A stretch of DNA of 64,000 bases from Mycolicibacterium rhodesiae JS60 (GCA_000230935.2 AGIQ01000001.1:620001-684000), one strand, 5' to 3'. Positions 9,358 through 18,678 are shown, counted from the first letter of the stretch. A program made the numbers and translations. Notes: a model not told the origin generated them from the sequence alone.

Positions 9358-10953
9358 TCACATCCGGAAGACGCCGAAGTTCGACGTTCCCTCGATCGGT
9401 GCATTGGCTATGGCGGACAGGCACATTCCCAGTACCGTGCGGGTGTCGCGGGGATCGATCACCCCGTCGTCGTAGAGCCGGCCGGACAGGAACATCGGCA
9501 GTGACTCGGCTTCGATCTGGGCCTCGACGGCGGCTCGGAGCGCGGCGTCGGCTTGTTCGTCGACCGTACCGCCGCGGGCCTCGGTGGCCGCGCGGTTGAC
9601 GATAGACAGTACGCCCGCCAGCTGCGCGCCGCCCATCACCGCGGACTTGGCACTCGGCCAGGCGAACAGGAAGCGCGGATCATAAGCGCGGCCGCACATT
9701 CCGTAATGGCCGGCCCCATACGAAGCGCCGATCAGCAGGGAGATGTGCGGGACCCGCGAGTTGGAGACGGCGTTGATCATCATCGACCCGTGCTTGATCA
9801 TCCCGCCTTCCTCATAGGCCTTGCCGACCATGTAGCCGGTCGTGTTGTGCAGGAACAACAGCGGGGTGTTGGACCGGTTGGCCAGTTGGATGAACTGCGT
9901 CGCCTTCTGGGACTCCTCGCTGAACAGAACACCGCGAGCATTGGCGAGGATGCCCACCGGATAGCCGTGCAGCGTGGCCCAGCCGGTCACCAAGGATGCC
10001 CCGTACATCGCCTTGAATTCGTCGAAGTCGGAGCCGTCGACGATGCGGGCGATCACCTCGCGGGGATCGAACGGTATTCGCAGATCGGCGGAGACGATGC
10101 CCAGCAGCTCGTCGGGGTCGGCGAGCGGCGCGGTGACGGGACGCGGTGCCGGCCCCTGTTTGGTCCAGTTGAGCCGCGAGACGATACGACGTCCGATGCG
10201 GATGGCATCGACCTCGTCGACGGCGAAGTAATCGGCCAAACCCGATACCCTGGCGTGCATTTCGGCCCCACCGAGGGATTCGTCGTCGGCCTCCTCGCCG
10301 GTGGCCATCTTCACCAGCGGGGGACCGGCCAGGAAGACCTTCGATCGTTCCTTGATCATCACGACGTGATCGGACATGCCGGGGATGTAGGCGCCGCCGG
10401 CGGTCGAATTGCCGAACACCAAGGCGATGGTGGGGATGCCCGCCGCGGAGAGCCGGGTCAGGTCCCGGAACATCTGACCGCCCGGGATGAAGATCTCCTT
10501 CTGGGTGGGCAGATCCGCACCGCCGGACTCGACGAGCGAGATCACCGGCAGCCGGTTCTCGAAGGCCACCTGATTGGCTCGCAGGATCTTCTTCAGCGTC
10601 CAGGGGTTACTCGTGCCGCCCTTGAAGGTGGGATCATTGGCAATCAGCAGGCATTCGACACCCTCGACCACACCGATACCCGTCACGAGGCTGGCTCCGA
10701 CCTGGAAGTCGCTGCCGTAGGCGGCCAGTGGGCACAGTTCCAGGAACGGTGAATCGGGGTCGACCAGCAGCTCGATGCGTTCGCGGGCGGTGAGCTTGCC
10801 GCGATTGTGGTGTCTGTCAACGTATTTCGGACCACCACCGGCCAGCGCCTTTGCCAGTTCGCCGTCGATCTCGGCGAGCTTGGCTGCCATGGCCTCGGCC
10901 GCTTCGATGAAGGTCGGCGCCTGCGGGTCGATCACGCTGCTCAACCGTGTCAT
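9358..10953 (-). CDS. accD2: Acyl-CoA carboxylase beta chain (carboxyltransferase) AccD2
   Basis: 531 residues with both carboxyltransferase subdomains: N-terminal biotin-binding part with GARERI-like KLTARERIE and LVESGGADLPTQ, and C-terminal part with LLFLHNTTGYMVG and ISLLIGASYGAGHYGMCGRAY. The pattern resembles methylcrotonoyl/geranyl-CoA carboxylase beta subunits rather than propionyl-CoA carboxylases. The ATG shares ATGA with the end of fadE13. It transfers CO2 from biotin on AccA2 to the acyl-CoA. Confidence 0.93.
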   Translation of the reverse strand: MTRLSSVIDPQAPTFIEAAEAMAAKLAEIDGELAKALAGGGPKYVDRHHNRGKLTARERIELLVDPDSPFLELCPLAAYGSDFQVGASLVTGIGVVEGVECLLIANDPTFKGGTSNPWTLKKILRANQVAFENRLPVISLVESGGADLPTQKEIFIPGGQMFRDLTRLSAAGIPTIALVFGNSTAGGAYIPGMSDHVVMIKERSKVFLAGPPLVKMATGEEADDESLGGAEMHARVSGLADYFAVDEVDAIRIGRRIVSRLNWTKQGPAPRPVTAPLADPDELLGIVSADLRIPFDPREVIARIVDGSDFDEFKAMYGASLVTGWATLHGYPVGILANARGVLFSEESQKATQFIQLANRSNTPLLFLHNTTGYMVGKAYEEGGMIKHGSMMINAVSNSRVPHISLLIGASYGAGHYGMCGRAYDPRFLFAWPSAKSAVMGGAQLAGVLSIVNRAATEARGGTVDEQADAALRAAVEAQIEAESLPMFLSGRLYDDGVIDPRDTRTVLGMCLSAIANAPIEGTSNFGVFRM

Positions 10954-12107
10954 GCCTGGTATCCCAGCGCCTTGGCGGCCAGGCTGGTCAGGATTTCGGT
11001 GGTTCCGCCGCCGATACCGAGGATCCGCATGTCCCGGTACTGGCGTTCGACTTCACATTCGGTCATGTAGCCCATCCCTCCGAACAGTTGAACGGCCTGG
11101 TGCGCAACCCATTCACCGGCTTCCACCGCAGTGTTCTTGGCGAAGCACACCGCCACGATCAAGTCCTGCTCCCCTGACAATTGCCGTTCCACGACGGCGC
11201 GCGAATACACCCGCGCCACGTCGATGCGGCGGGCCATCTCGGCCAATGTGTTCTGCACCGATTGCCGCGAGATCAGCGGACGGCCGAACGTCTCCCGGTC
11301 GCGGCACCACTGCACTGTCAGGTCCAGGCAGCGCTGCGCGGACGAATATGCCTGGGCGGCAAGGCCGATCCGCTCGGCCACGAAGGCCTGCGCGATCTGG
11401 GCGAAGCCGGTGTTCTCGGCGCCCACCCGGTTGGCCGCCGGCACCCGCGCCTCGGTGTAGGCGAGCTCGGCGGTGTCCGAGGACCGCCAGCCCATCTTGT
11501 CCAGCCTGCGGGTGACGTCAAATCCCGGTGTGCCCTTCTCCACCACGAGCAGCGAAACTCCGGATGCCCCGGGAAGCTCGGAGCCGCCGGTCCGCACGGC
11601 GGTGACGACATAGTCGGCACGCACGCCCGAGGTGATGTAGGTCTTGGCGCCGTTGACGACGTATTCGTCGCCGGCCCGCGTCGCCGCCGTGCGCAGGTGG
11701 CCGACATCGGAACCGCCGCCCGGCTCGGTGATGGCCAGTGCGCCGATCAACTCACCCCGCAACGTCGGTCGGACGAACTTCTCGATGAGCGCCTCGTCGC
11801 GGGAGGCGACCATGTGCGGCACCGCGATACCGCAGGTGAACAGCGAGGCGAAAACCCCGCCGGGAGTACCGGCTTCGTGCAGCTCCTCGCAGATGATCAG
11901 CGAGTCCGCGGCGTCGCCGCCACCGCCGCCGACGGATTCCGGTAGCTCGGCGCCCAGCAGTCCGGCAGCGGCTGCCTTCCGGTGCAGATCACGCGGAAGC
12001 TCACCGGCGCGTTCCCACTCCTCGATATGGGGCAGGATCTCCCGCTCGGCGAAGCTGCGCACGGTCTTGCGCAGCTGCTGGCGTTCCGGGGTGTTCCAGA
12101 TGTTCAC
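10950..12107 (-). CDS. fadE13: Acyl-CoA dehydrogenase FadE13
   Basis: 385 residues from a GTG at 12107 that overlaps the preceding stop as GTGA. The protein homology (VNIWNTPERQQLRKTVRSF) starts exactly there, whereas the frame upstream is non-homologous. Motifs: ALAITEPGGGSDVGHLRT and, near the C-terminus, YRDMRILGIGGGTTEI, where the canonical EGT is GGT. This suggests that the catalytic base sits elsewhere, as in isovaleryl-CoA-dehydrogenase-type enzymes. It is the second gene of the minus-strand operon and is inferred to oxidise the entry acyl-CoA before carboxylation. Confidence 0.9.
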   Translation of the reverse strand: MNIWNTPERQQLRKTVRSFAEREILPHIEEWERAGELPRDLHRKAAAAGLLGAELPESVGGGGGDAADSLIICEELHEAGTPGGVFASLFTCGIAVPHMVASRDEALIEKFVRPTLRGELIGALAITEPGGGSDVGHLRTAATRAGDEYVVNGAKTYITSGVRADYVVTAVRTGGSELPGASGVSLLVVEKGTPGFDVTRRLDKMGWRSSDTAELAYTEARVPAANRVGAENTGFAQIAQAFVAERIGLAAQAYSSAQRCLDLTVQWCRDRETFGRPLISRQSVQNTLAEMARRIDVARVYSRAVVERQLSGEQDLIVAVCFAKNTAVEAGEWVAHQAVQLFGGMGYMTECEVERQYRDMRILGIGGGTTEILTSLAAKALGYQA

Positions 12108-13801
12108 GACAGCATCGCCTCCGGGATGTCGACGTGTCGGCTTCGCAGCCATTCGCCGAGGCCCTTGGCCTGCGGATCGAACCGCGCCTGGTAGGCCACT
12201 CCTTGGCCGAGGATGCCGTCGATGACGAAGTTCACCGCGCGCAGGTTCGGCAGCAGGTGCCGGGAGACCGGGAGATCTTGTGTCTCCGGCAGCAATTCGC
12301 GCAGGGCGTCCACCGTGAGCGTGTGCGCCAGCCAACGCCACTGTTCGTCGGTGCGAACCCATACTCCGACGTTGGCCGTCCCGCCCTTGTCCCCGCTGCG
12401 CGCCCCGGCGATCGTGCCCAGTGGCAGCCGCCGGGTCGGCCCGGGATCAAGAGGTTCGGGAAGCGGCGGCGCCTCCACGTCGACGAGCTCGAGAGTTGAA
12501 GCGGCAGCGGCAATGTCGGTACGGCTTCCATCGGGATGTACGGCGACCTGCGCGACTTCGGTGGCCGGTACGTAGCCGGCGGTGAACACGCCGTAGACCT
12601 GACCGTCGCCGGGCGGCGCGGTGGAGGTGAAGCCGGGGTAGGAAGCCAGTGCGAGTTCGACCGCGGCCGAGGAGAATTGGCGGCCGACCTTCTTGGGGTC
12701 GGGATCACGCACGACGCAACTCAGCAATGCGCTGGCCGCTTCCTCGGTGTCGGCATCGACGTGGTCGGTCCGGGCCAGCGTCCACCCCATCTCGGCGGGT
12801 TTCACGCTCAGCGCCGACTCCAGCTGGTCGCGCACCAATGCGGCCTTTGCCTCGATGTCCAGGCCGGTGAGCACGAACGTCACCGCGTTGCGGAACCCGC
12901 CGATGCTGTTCAGTGACACCTTCAACGACGGTGGCGGCGGCTCCCCGCGCACACCACTGATGCGGACGCGGTCGGGCCCGTCGTCGGCCAGCGTGATGGT
13001 GTCGAAGCGGGTGGTGACATCGGGGTTGGCGTAGCGCGGGCCGCCGATCTCGTAGAGCAGCTGGGCGGTCACGGTGCCCACGCTGACCTGGCCGCCGGTG
13101 CCGGGATGCTTGGTGATCACCGAGGAGCCGTCGGCGTAGACCTCCGCGAGCGGGAAGCCGGCGTGACCGAGGTCGGGGATCTCGGTGAAGAAGGCGTAGT
13201 TGCCTCCGGTGGCCTGCGCACCGCATTCGATGACGTGGCCGGCGACCACCGCGCCCGCCAGCTGGTCGTAGTCGTCGCGGCCCCATCCGAAATGCGCGGC
13301 GGCGGGACCCACCACGACGGAGGCGTCGGTGACCCGGCCGGTGACGACGACGTCCGCACCGGTCTGCAGGCAGTCCGCGATGCCCCACGCACCCAGGTAG
13401 GCATTGGCGGTCAGCGGCGAGCCCAGTCCGAGGTCGGCGGCCCGGGGGAGAAGGTCGTCGCCTTCGACGTGGGCGACCGACGCGGGGATGCCGAGCCGGT
13501 CGGCGAGCGCTCGGACGGCATCGGCCAGACCTGCCGGATTCAGACCGCCGGCGTTGGCGACGATGCGCACACCCCGGTCCCGCGCCAACCCCAGGCATTC
13601 CTCGAGCTGCGTCAGGAAGGTCTTGGCGTATCCGCGCTCGGGAGACTTCATCTTGTCGCGGCCCAGGATCAGCATCGTGAGCTCGGCCAGGTAATCGCCG
13701 GTCAGGTAGTCCAGCTCACCGCCGGTGAGCATCTCGCGCATCGCAGCGATGCGGTCACCGTAGAAGCCTGAACAGTTACCGATCCGCACCGCATTTGCCA
13801 C
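12104..13801 (-). CDS. AtuA-like acyclic terpene utilisation family protein (DUF1446)
   Basis: 565 residues, first gene of the operon and homologue of Rv0976c by position. The N-terminal two thirds match the AtuA/DUF1446 family (RIGNCSGFYGDR, VRIVANAGGLNPAGLADAV, VTGRVTDASVVVGPA). The C-terminal part contains LGTIAGARSGDKGGTANVGVW, which is typical of the family. The catalytic role in terpene catabolism is not known. I place the start at the GTG at 13801 because GAAGGGAAG lies 9 bases upstream. A TTG at 13828 would sit inside a palindromic operator-like site. Confidence 0.82.
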   Translation of the reverse strand: MANAVRIGNCSGFYGDRIAAMREMLTGGELDYLTGDYLAELTMLILGRDKMKSPERGYAKTFLTQLEECLGLARDRGVRIVANAGGLNPAGLADAVRALADRLGIPASVAHVEGDDLLPRAADLGLGSPLTANAYLGAWGIADCLQTGADVVVTGRVTDASVVVGPAAAHFGWGRDDYDQLAGAVVAGHVIECGAQATGGNYAFFTEIPDLGHAGFPLAEVYADGSSVITKHPGTGGQVSVGTVTAQLLYEIGGPRYANPDVTTRFDTITLADDGPDRVRISGVRGEPPPPSLKVSLNSIGGFRNAVTFVLTGLDIEAKAALVRDQLESALSVKPAEMGWTLARTDHVDADTEEAASALLSCVVRDPDPKKVGRQFSSAAVELALASYPGFTSTAPPGDGQVYGVFTAGYVPATEVAQVAVHPDGSRTDIAAAASTLELVDVEAPPLPEPLDPGPTRRLPLGTIAGARSGDKGGTANVGVWVRTDEQWRWLAHTLTVDALRELLPETQDLPVSRHLLPNLRAVNFVIDGILGQGVAYQARFDPQAKGLGEWLRSRHVDIPEAMLS

Positions 13802-13826
13802 GCGCGCCGTCTTCCCTTCAGTGACC

Positions 13827-13842
13827 AACCAACTGGTAGGTT
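13827..13842. promoter_or_regulatory. Palindromic operator-like site upstream of the AtuA/FadE13/AccD2/AccA2 operon
   Basis: The site reads AACC-A-AC-TG-GT-A-GGTT: a dyad with arms AACCNAC and GTNGGTT around a 2-nt centre. It lies 25 bases before the chosen GTG of the first operon gene, where a TetR-family repressor would block transcription. No regulator gene is adjacent, so the cognate protein is unknown. Confidence 0.55.
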
Positions 13843-13997
13843 ACTGGCGGGTACCAGCCTCCAGTCAAGGGCCGGGAGGGCCCGCCGGGACGTTTTGGAG
13901 CCGACGCAGGTGAGCGGCTATCCTGAACTGCAACTGTTGGCCGCCGGCATGTGTTTGTCTCTGCGCGGCGCCACCCCTGATCAAGGAGAAGCACGTC

Positions 13998-14171
13998 ATG
14001 GCTGTGCCCAAGCGCAGAATGTCGCGCGCGAACACCCGCAGTCGGCGCGCGCAGTGGAAGGCCGAGGCCACCGGTCTGGTCAACGTTTCCGTCGGCGGCC
14101 GCCAGCACAAGGTTCCGCGCCGGTTGCTCAAGGCCGCGCGCCTCGGATTGATCGATCTCGACAAGCGCTGA
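13998..14171 (+). CDS. rpmF: 50S ribosomal protein L32 (bL32), cysteine-free form
   Basis: 57 residues: [17 protein letters not shown] at the N-terminus, [16 protein letters not shown] in the middle and DLDKR at the end. The length and sequence closely match mycobacterial RpmF (Rv0979A). It lacks the zinc-ribbon cysteines found in the C+ versions of bL32. An AAGGAG ribosome binding site sits 9 nt before the ATG. A TATCCT hexamer near 13919 could be its -10. The gene is too short for many gene finders. It precedes mprA, as in other mycobacteria. Confidence 0.95.
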   Translation: MAVPKRRMSRANTRSRRAQWKAEATGLVNVSVGGRQHKVPRRLLKAARLGLIDLDKR

Positions 14172-14213
14172 GCACGTTCGCCAACCGCGAATTGCCTGCT
14201 AGTGCGGCGTGCC

Positions 14214-14231
14214 TCTCAGGCCAATCTCAGG
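14214..14231 (+). promoter_or_regulatory. MprA box upstream of mprA (autoregulation)
   Basis: Two direct copies of TCTCAGG (14214-14220 and 14225-14231) lie 11 bp apart, one helical turn, and end 22 bases before the mprA start. MprA is known to bind loosely conserved direct repeats of this kind in front of its own operon and of stress-response genes. The arrangement matches the second site in front of pepD. Confidence 0.8.
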
Positions 14232-14253
14232 CGTTGGGCACAAACTGGTAGCC

Positions 14254-14940
14254 GTGCGAATTCTTGTCGTTGATGATGATCGCGCAGTGCGCGAATCCTT
14301 GCGCCGGTCTCTTTCCTTCAACGGATACTCCGTAGACCTGGCGCAGGACGGTGTCGAGGCACTCGACGCGATCGCCAATGACCGGCCCGATGCACTGGTA
14401 CTCGACGTGATGATGCCCCGGCTGGACGGGCTGGAAGTGTGTCGTCAGCTGCGCAGCACCGGCGATGATCTGCCGATCCTGGTCCTGACGGCCCGTGACT
14501 CGGTATCGGAGCGGGTGGCGGGCTTGGACGCCGGCGCCGACGACTACCTGCCTAAACCGTTCGCCCTCGAAGAACTGCTGGCCCGGATGCGTGCCCTGCT
14601 GCGCCGCACCGGCCCCGAGGAGCAGTCCGATTCGGCATTGATGACGTTCGGCGACCTGACGCTGGACCCGGTGACCCGCGAGGTACACCGGGGCAAACGC
14701 GCCATCAGCCTGACCCGGACCGAATTCGCCCTGCTGGAGATGCTCATCGCCAATCCGCGACGGGTCCTGACCCGCAGTCGGATCCTCGAAGAGGTGTGGG
14801 GTTTCGACTTTCCGACCTCCGGTAATGCGCTGGAGGTATACGTCGGTTATCTACGCCGAAAGACCGAAGCAGAAGGAGAACCGCGGCTGATCCATACCGT
14901 GCGGGGTGTGGGTTATGTGCTGCGTGAGACACCGCCCTGA
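14254..14940 (+). CDS. mprA: Response regulator MprA (OmpR family)
   Basis: 228 residues from the GTG at 14254. The receiver domain starts at once with MRILVVDDD. The phospho-acceptor is Asp51 in LVLDVMMP, with the Thr/Lys switch residues in VLTARD and YLPKPF. A C-terminal winged-helix DNA-binding domain ends in [10 protein letters not shown]. The sequence is nearly identical in pattern to M. tuberculosis MprA. It responds to envelope stress (detergent, alkaline pH) with MprB, and controls sigma factors and pepD. It is coupled to mprB by TGATG and preceded by an MprA box. Confidence 0.97.
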   Translation: MRILVVDDDRAVRESLRRSLSFNGYSVDLAQDGVEALDAIANDRPDALVLDVMMPRLDGLEVCRQLRSTGDDLPILVLTARDSVSERVAGLDAGADDYLPKPFALEELLARMRALLRRTGPEEQSDSALMTFGDLTLDPVTREVHRGKRAISLTRTEFALLEMLIANPRRVLTRSRILEEVWGFDFPTSGNALEVYVGYLRRKTEAEGEPRLIHTVRGVGYVLRETPP

Positions 14941-16484
14941 TGGCACGACTGAGGCGGCGCGCGCGAGCCTCGCGGGCGCCCGAGGAATCGACGACATCGC
15001 TGTCTCTGCGATGGCGGGTCATGCTGCTGGCCATGTCCATGGTGGCGATGGTGGTCGTATTGATGGCTGTCGCGGTGTATGCCGTGGTGTCGGCCGCGCT
15101 CTACACCGATATCGACAATCAGCTGCAGAGCCGGGCGGGATTGCTCATCGCCAGCGGATCGCTGGCTGCCGACCCGGGTAAGGCGATCGAGGGCACCGCG
15201 TATTCCGACGTCAACGCGATGCTCGTCAATCCGGGCCGCTCCATCTACACGGCAAACCAGCAGGGCCAGCGGCTGCCGATCGGCGAGCCCGAGAAATCCG
15301 TCATCGGCGGTGAGCTACTGATGTCTCGCCGGACGGTGTCCAACCAGCGGGTGCTGGCGGTCCACCTCCCCAACGGGAGCTCTCTGCTGATCTCGAAGAG
15401 CCTTGCGCCGACGAATGCGGTGATGACGAAGCTGAAGTGGGTGCTGTTGGCGGTCGGCGGTATCGGCGTCGTGGTCGCCGCGATCGCAGGCGGAATGGTG
15501 GCGCGAACCGGGTTGCGGCCGGTGGCTCGGTTGACGGAGGCCGCCGAGCGGGTGGCACGCACTGACGATCTGCGACCCATTCCGGTATTCGGCAGTGACG
15601 AACTGGCCCGTCTCACCGAGACGTTCAACACGATGCTTCGCGCGTTGACCGAGTCGCGTGAGCGGCAGGCCCGGCTTGTCGCCGACGCCGGCCACGAGTT
15701 GCGCACACCGCTGACCTCGCTGCGGACCAACGTCGAATTGCTGATGGCCTCGATGCAACCGGGTGCCCCGCGATTGCCGGAGGAGGAGATGGCCGAGCTC
15801 CGCACTGACGTGATCGGCCAGATCGAGGAATTGTCCACTCTGGTGGGCGATCTCGTCGACCTCACGCGTGAGGACGCCGGCGGGGTGGTGCACGAGGCGG
15901 TCGATCTGAGTGATGTCGTCGAGCGAAGCCTGGAGCGGGCGCGCAGGCGCCGCAACGATGTCCAGTTCGACGTCGACGTCATCGGGTGGCAGGTGTATGG
16001 CGATCCCGCCGGACTGTCGCGGGCCGTGGTCAATTTGCTCGACAACGCCGCGAAGTGGAGCCCGTCGGGTGCCCATGTCGGTGTGCGGCTTCGTCAGGTG
16101 GACGCAGCGCACGCCGAGCTCGTGGTGTCCGACTACGGCCCGGGGATCCCCCCTGCGGAACGCGGACTGGTCTTCGAACGGTTCTACCGGTCGGCTTCGG
16201 CGCGGGCCATGCCGGGCTCGGGCCTCGGTCTGGCGATCGTCAAGCAGGTTGTCGTCAAGCACGGCGGGATGATTCGCATTGCCGATACGGTGCCGGGCGG
16301 CCAGCCGCCGGGCACGTCGTTCTTCGTCCTGCTGCCCGGCCTGCCGAGCACGGCGGCTACCTATCCGGAAGCTTCAGCTGAGAGCGAAATCACGCCGAAA
16401 ATGGCCAAGAAGAACGGTGATCGCGGGGCCTCCCAGCAAAAACCACCGGTTGCGCCGAGTGTTATCTCAGTCGATTCTCAGTAG
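14940..16484 (+). CDS. mprB: Sensor histidine kinase MprB
   Basis: 514 residues. TM1 covers about residues 26-54, an extracytoplasmic sensor loop about 55-163, and TM2 about 166-188. A HAMP domain follows, then the dimerisation/phosphoacceptor box with His252 (DAGHELRTPL). The ATPase domain carries the N box (LLDNAAKWS), G1 (DYGPGIP) and G2 (GSGLGLAIVKQ). It phosphorylates MprA. The ATG overlaps the mprA stop by one base. The last 40 residues are a Ser/Lys-rich tail, and the 3' end contains the MprA box that serves pepD. Confidence 0.97.
   Translation: MARLRRRARASRAPEESTTSLSLRWRVMLLAMSMVAMVVVLMAVAVYAVVSAALYTDIDNQLQSRAGLLIASGSLAADPGKAIEGTAYSDVNAMLVNPGRSIYTANQQGQRLPIGEPEKSVIGGELLMSRRTVSNQRVLAVHLPNGSSLLISKSLAPTNAVMTKLKWVLLAVGGIGVVVAAIAGGMVARTGLRPVARLTEAAERVARTDDLRPIPVFGSDELARLTETFNTMLRALTESRERQARLVADAGHELRTPLTSLRTNVELLMASMQPGAPRLPEEEMAELRTDVIGQIEELSTLVGDLVDLTREDAGGVVHEAVDLSDVVERSLERARRRRNDVQFDVDVIGWQVYGDPAGLSRAVVNLLDNAAKWSPSGAHVGVRLRQVDAAHAELVVSDYGPGIPPAERGLVFERFYRSASARAMPGSGLGLAIVKQVVVKHGGMIRIADTVPGGQPPGTSFFVLLPGLPSTAATYPEASAESEITPKMAKKNGDRGASQQKPPVAPSVISVDSQ
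16465..16481 (+). promoter_or_regulatory. MprA box in front of pepD
   Basis: TCTCAG occurs at 16465-16470 and again at 16476-16481, an 11-bp period, overlapping the last codons of mprB and 67 bases before the pepD ATG. The same repeat and period precede mprA. This is consistent with the known MprA control of pepD. Confidence 0.75.
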
Positions 16485-16547
16485 TGCAAGGCAAGCTTGG
16501 TTCAACAGTTTCTCCCAGCTCGTGAAGAGAAAGAGCAATCTGACGAC

Positions 16548-17981
16548 ATGACCGACCCTTCGAGGTATCCGCCGCAGCAGCAGCCCGGTCACTCAGGCCA
16601 TCCTGGGCCGAATCAGCATGCGGCACCGGGGTATTCGCAGCAGCCCCGAACGGCCGGTTACCAGCAGCCCTACGACTGGCGCTACGCCACCCAACAGCAG
16701 CAGCCGCCATATCGTCAGCCCTACGATCCGTATCAGGCTGTGCGACAAGGACATCCGGCCGCTACGCCGGGGATGGTGTCGACGCCACCGCGCGGGCGTT
16801 CGCGCGCAGGGGCGTTGGTGGCGGGAGCCCTGGCGATCGCCGTCGTGTCGGCGGGTGTCGGTGGCGGAGTGGTGTTGCTGGCCCATCCGGACCGGCAACC
16901 GGTCGGCTCCGTGCTGCAGGGCGGGCCGAATGGGGTGTCCAATGTCCCGGCGGCCAACCTGCCCGTGGGGTCTGTCGAGCAGGTGGCGGCCAAGGTGGTC
17001 CCGAGTGTCGTCAAGCTGGAGACCGAGTTCGGCCGTCAATCCGAGGAGGGCTCGGGCATCATCCTGTCGTCGGACGGATTGATCCTGACCAACAATCACG
17101 TCGTGGCCGCAGCCAAGCCCGGCGCCGCTCCTCCCGCTGCGCCGCCGAGGATCCCGGGCCTGCCGCCACTGGCTCCGAGCGGGCCCGGCGGGCCGAGCGC
17201 CCCGCCGAACGGCGCAACTCCCACCACGACAGTGACATTCGCCGACGGCCGCACCGCAACCTTCACCGTCATCGGCACGGACCCGGCCAGTGACATCGCC
17301 GTCGTCCGGGCGCAGGGCGTTTCGGGTCTGACGCCGATCAGCCTGGGCTCGTCGTCGAATCTGCGGGTCGGCCAGGACGTGGTGGCGGTCGGCTCGCCGC
17401 TGGGCCTGGAAGGCACCGTCACGACCGGTATCGTCAGCGCCCTGAACCGCCCGGTGGCCACCGGCGGCGACGCCAACAACCAGAACACCGTGCTCGACGC
17501 CATTCAGACCGACGCCGCGATCAACCCGGGTAACTCCGGCGGCGCGCTGGTCAACATGAGCGGCGAGCTGGTGGGGGTGAACTCGGCGATCGCCACTCTC
17601 GGCGGTGACTCGCCGGATGCCCAGAGCGGTTCGATCGGCCTGGGCTTCGCCATTCCGGTGGATCAGGCCAAGCGGATCGCCGACGAGCTGATCAGCACCG
17701 GCACGGCCTCGCACGCGTCGCTGGGCGTGCAGGTCAGTAATGACACCACCACTCACGGAGCGAAGATCGTCGACGTGACCAAGGGCGGTGCTGCCGCGGC
17801 CGCCGGCCTGCCCACCGGCGTGGTGGTCACCAAGGTCGACGACCGGGTGATCGGCAGCGCCGACGCCCTGGTCGCCGCGGTCCGCTCGCGGGCACCGGGA
17901 GAAAAGGTGACCCTGACCTATACCGATCAGTCCGGGTCTCCCCAGACCGTGTCGGTGACGCTCGGAAAGGCGGCCCAGTGA
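16548..17981 (+). CDS. pepD: HtrA-like serine protease PepD
   Basis: 477 residues from the ATG at 16548. A Pro/Gln/Tyr-rich cytoplasmic segment (1-85) precedes one membrane anchor (about 88-112). A trypsin-like domain with the triad His184 (TNNHVV), Asp249 (ASDIAVV) and Ser330 (GNSGGAL) follows, then one C-terminal PDZ domain. A Pro/Gly insertion (about 192-222) lies between His and Asp. PepD degrades or chaperones misfolded envelope proteins and feeds back on the MprAB/SigE stress response. Its stop overlaps moaB2 by GTGA. Confidence 0.96.
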   Translation: MTDPSRYPPQQQPGHSGHPGPNQHAAPGYSQQPRTAGYQQPYDWRYATQQQQPPYRQPYDPYQAVRQGHPAATPGMVSTPPRGRSRAGALVAGALAIAVVSAGVGGGVVLLAHPDRQPVGSVLQGGPNGVSNVPAANLPVGSVEQVAAKVVPSVVKLETEFGRQSEEGSGIILSSDGLILTNNHVVAAAKPGAAPPAAPPRIPGLPPLAPSGPGGPSAPPNGATPTTTVTFADGRTATFTVIGTDPASDIAVVRAQGVSGLTPISLGSSSNLRVGQDVVAVGSPLGLEGTVTTGIVSALNRPVATGGDANNQNTVLDAIQTDAAINPGNSGGALVNMSGELVGVNSAIATLGGDSPDAQSGSIGLGFAIPVDQAKRIADELISTGTASHASLGVQVSNDTTTHGAKIVDVTKGGAAAAAGLPTGVVVTKVDDRVIGSADALVAAVRSRAPGEKVTLTYTDQSGSPQTVSVTLGKAAQ

Positions 17982-18559
17982 TCCGGGTGGTGGGTGAACA
18001 TCCCGTGACGCTGACCAGCGCGAGTGCCGCGATGTCGGCGCTCGGATATACGGTGACTCCCATGGAACAGCCAGGGGAGCTGGTAGGGCGTGCCCTCGTC
18101 GTCGTCGTCGACGACCGCACGGCCCACGGCGATGAGGAGGACCACAGCGGGCCGTTGGTCACCGAGCTGCTCGCGGAGGCGGGCTTCGTGGTGGACGGCG
18201 TGGTTGTGGTGTCTGCCGACGAGGTCGAGATTCGCAACGCACTGAACACCGCGGTCATCGGCGGTGTCGACCTGGTGGTGTCGGTAGGCGGGACGGGTGT
18301 CACCCCGCGTGACGTGACGCCGGAGGCCACCAAGACCATCCTCGACCGCGAGCTGCTCGGTATCTCCGAGGCGCTGCGTGCCTCTGGCCTGTCGGCCGGG
18401 ATCACCGACGCTGGCCTGTCACGCGGTCTCGCCGGGATCTCCGGCAGCACGCTCGTCGTCAACATCGCCGGCTCGCGCTATGCGGTTCGCGACGGCATGG
18501 CAACGCTGAACCCGCTGGCGACCCATGTCATCGGCGAGCTGTCCAGCCTGGAGATATAG
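17978..18559 (+). CDS. moaB2: MoaB/MogA-family molybdopterin-binding protein MoaB2
   Basis: 193 residues starting at the GTG that overlaps the pepD stop. The MoCF-binding fold is evident from VVSVGGTGVTPRDVTPEAT and the SRGLAGISGSTLVVNIAGS segment. The family adenylates or binds molybdopterin in cofactor assembly. M. tuberculosis MoaB2 has been linked to SigE binding, which would suit its place behind mprAB-pepD. Both roles are known from relatives, not shown here. Confidence 0.92.
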   Translation: MIRVVGEHPVTLTSASAAMSALGYTVTPMEQPGELVGRALVVVVDDRTAHGDEEDHSGPLVTELLAEAGFVVDGVVVVSADEVEIRNALNTAVIGGVDLVVSVGGTGVTPRDVTPEATKTILDRELLGISEALRASGLSAGITDAGLSRGLAGISGSTLVVNIAGSRYAVRDGMATLNPLATHVIGELSSLEI

Positions 18560-18678
18560 GCAAGCTCCGCAGAGAGTCTTGACGGACGCCGCAGGTAGCG
18601 GCGTACCGTCAGTTAAGAGCGCCGCAGCGGGGGTCCGATGAGTTGTGTTACGACCCTGTGAACTGCGCAAATATCAAG

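Noticed and set aside
8684..9475. Long plus-strand frames opposite accA2 and other minus-strand genes (200-400 codons)
   Set aside because: Antisense shadows of GC-rich coding sequence; the opposite strand carries intact catalytic motifs.
18579..18609. TTGACG ... TACCGT promoter-like pair after moaB2
   Set aside because: Spacer of 19 bp and weak hexamers; the CRP-linked start lies further downstream. Not reported as a feature.
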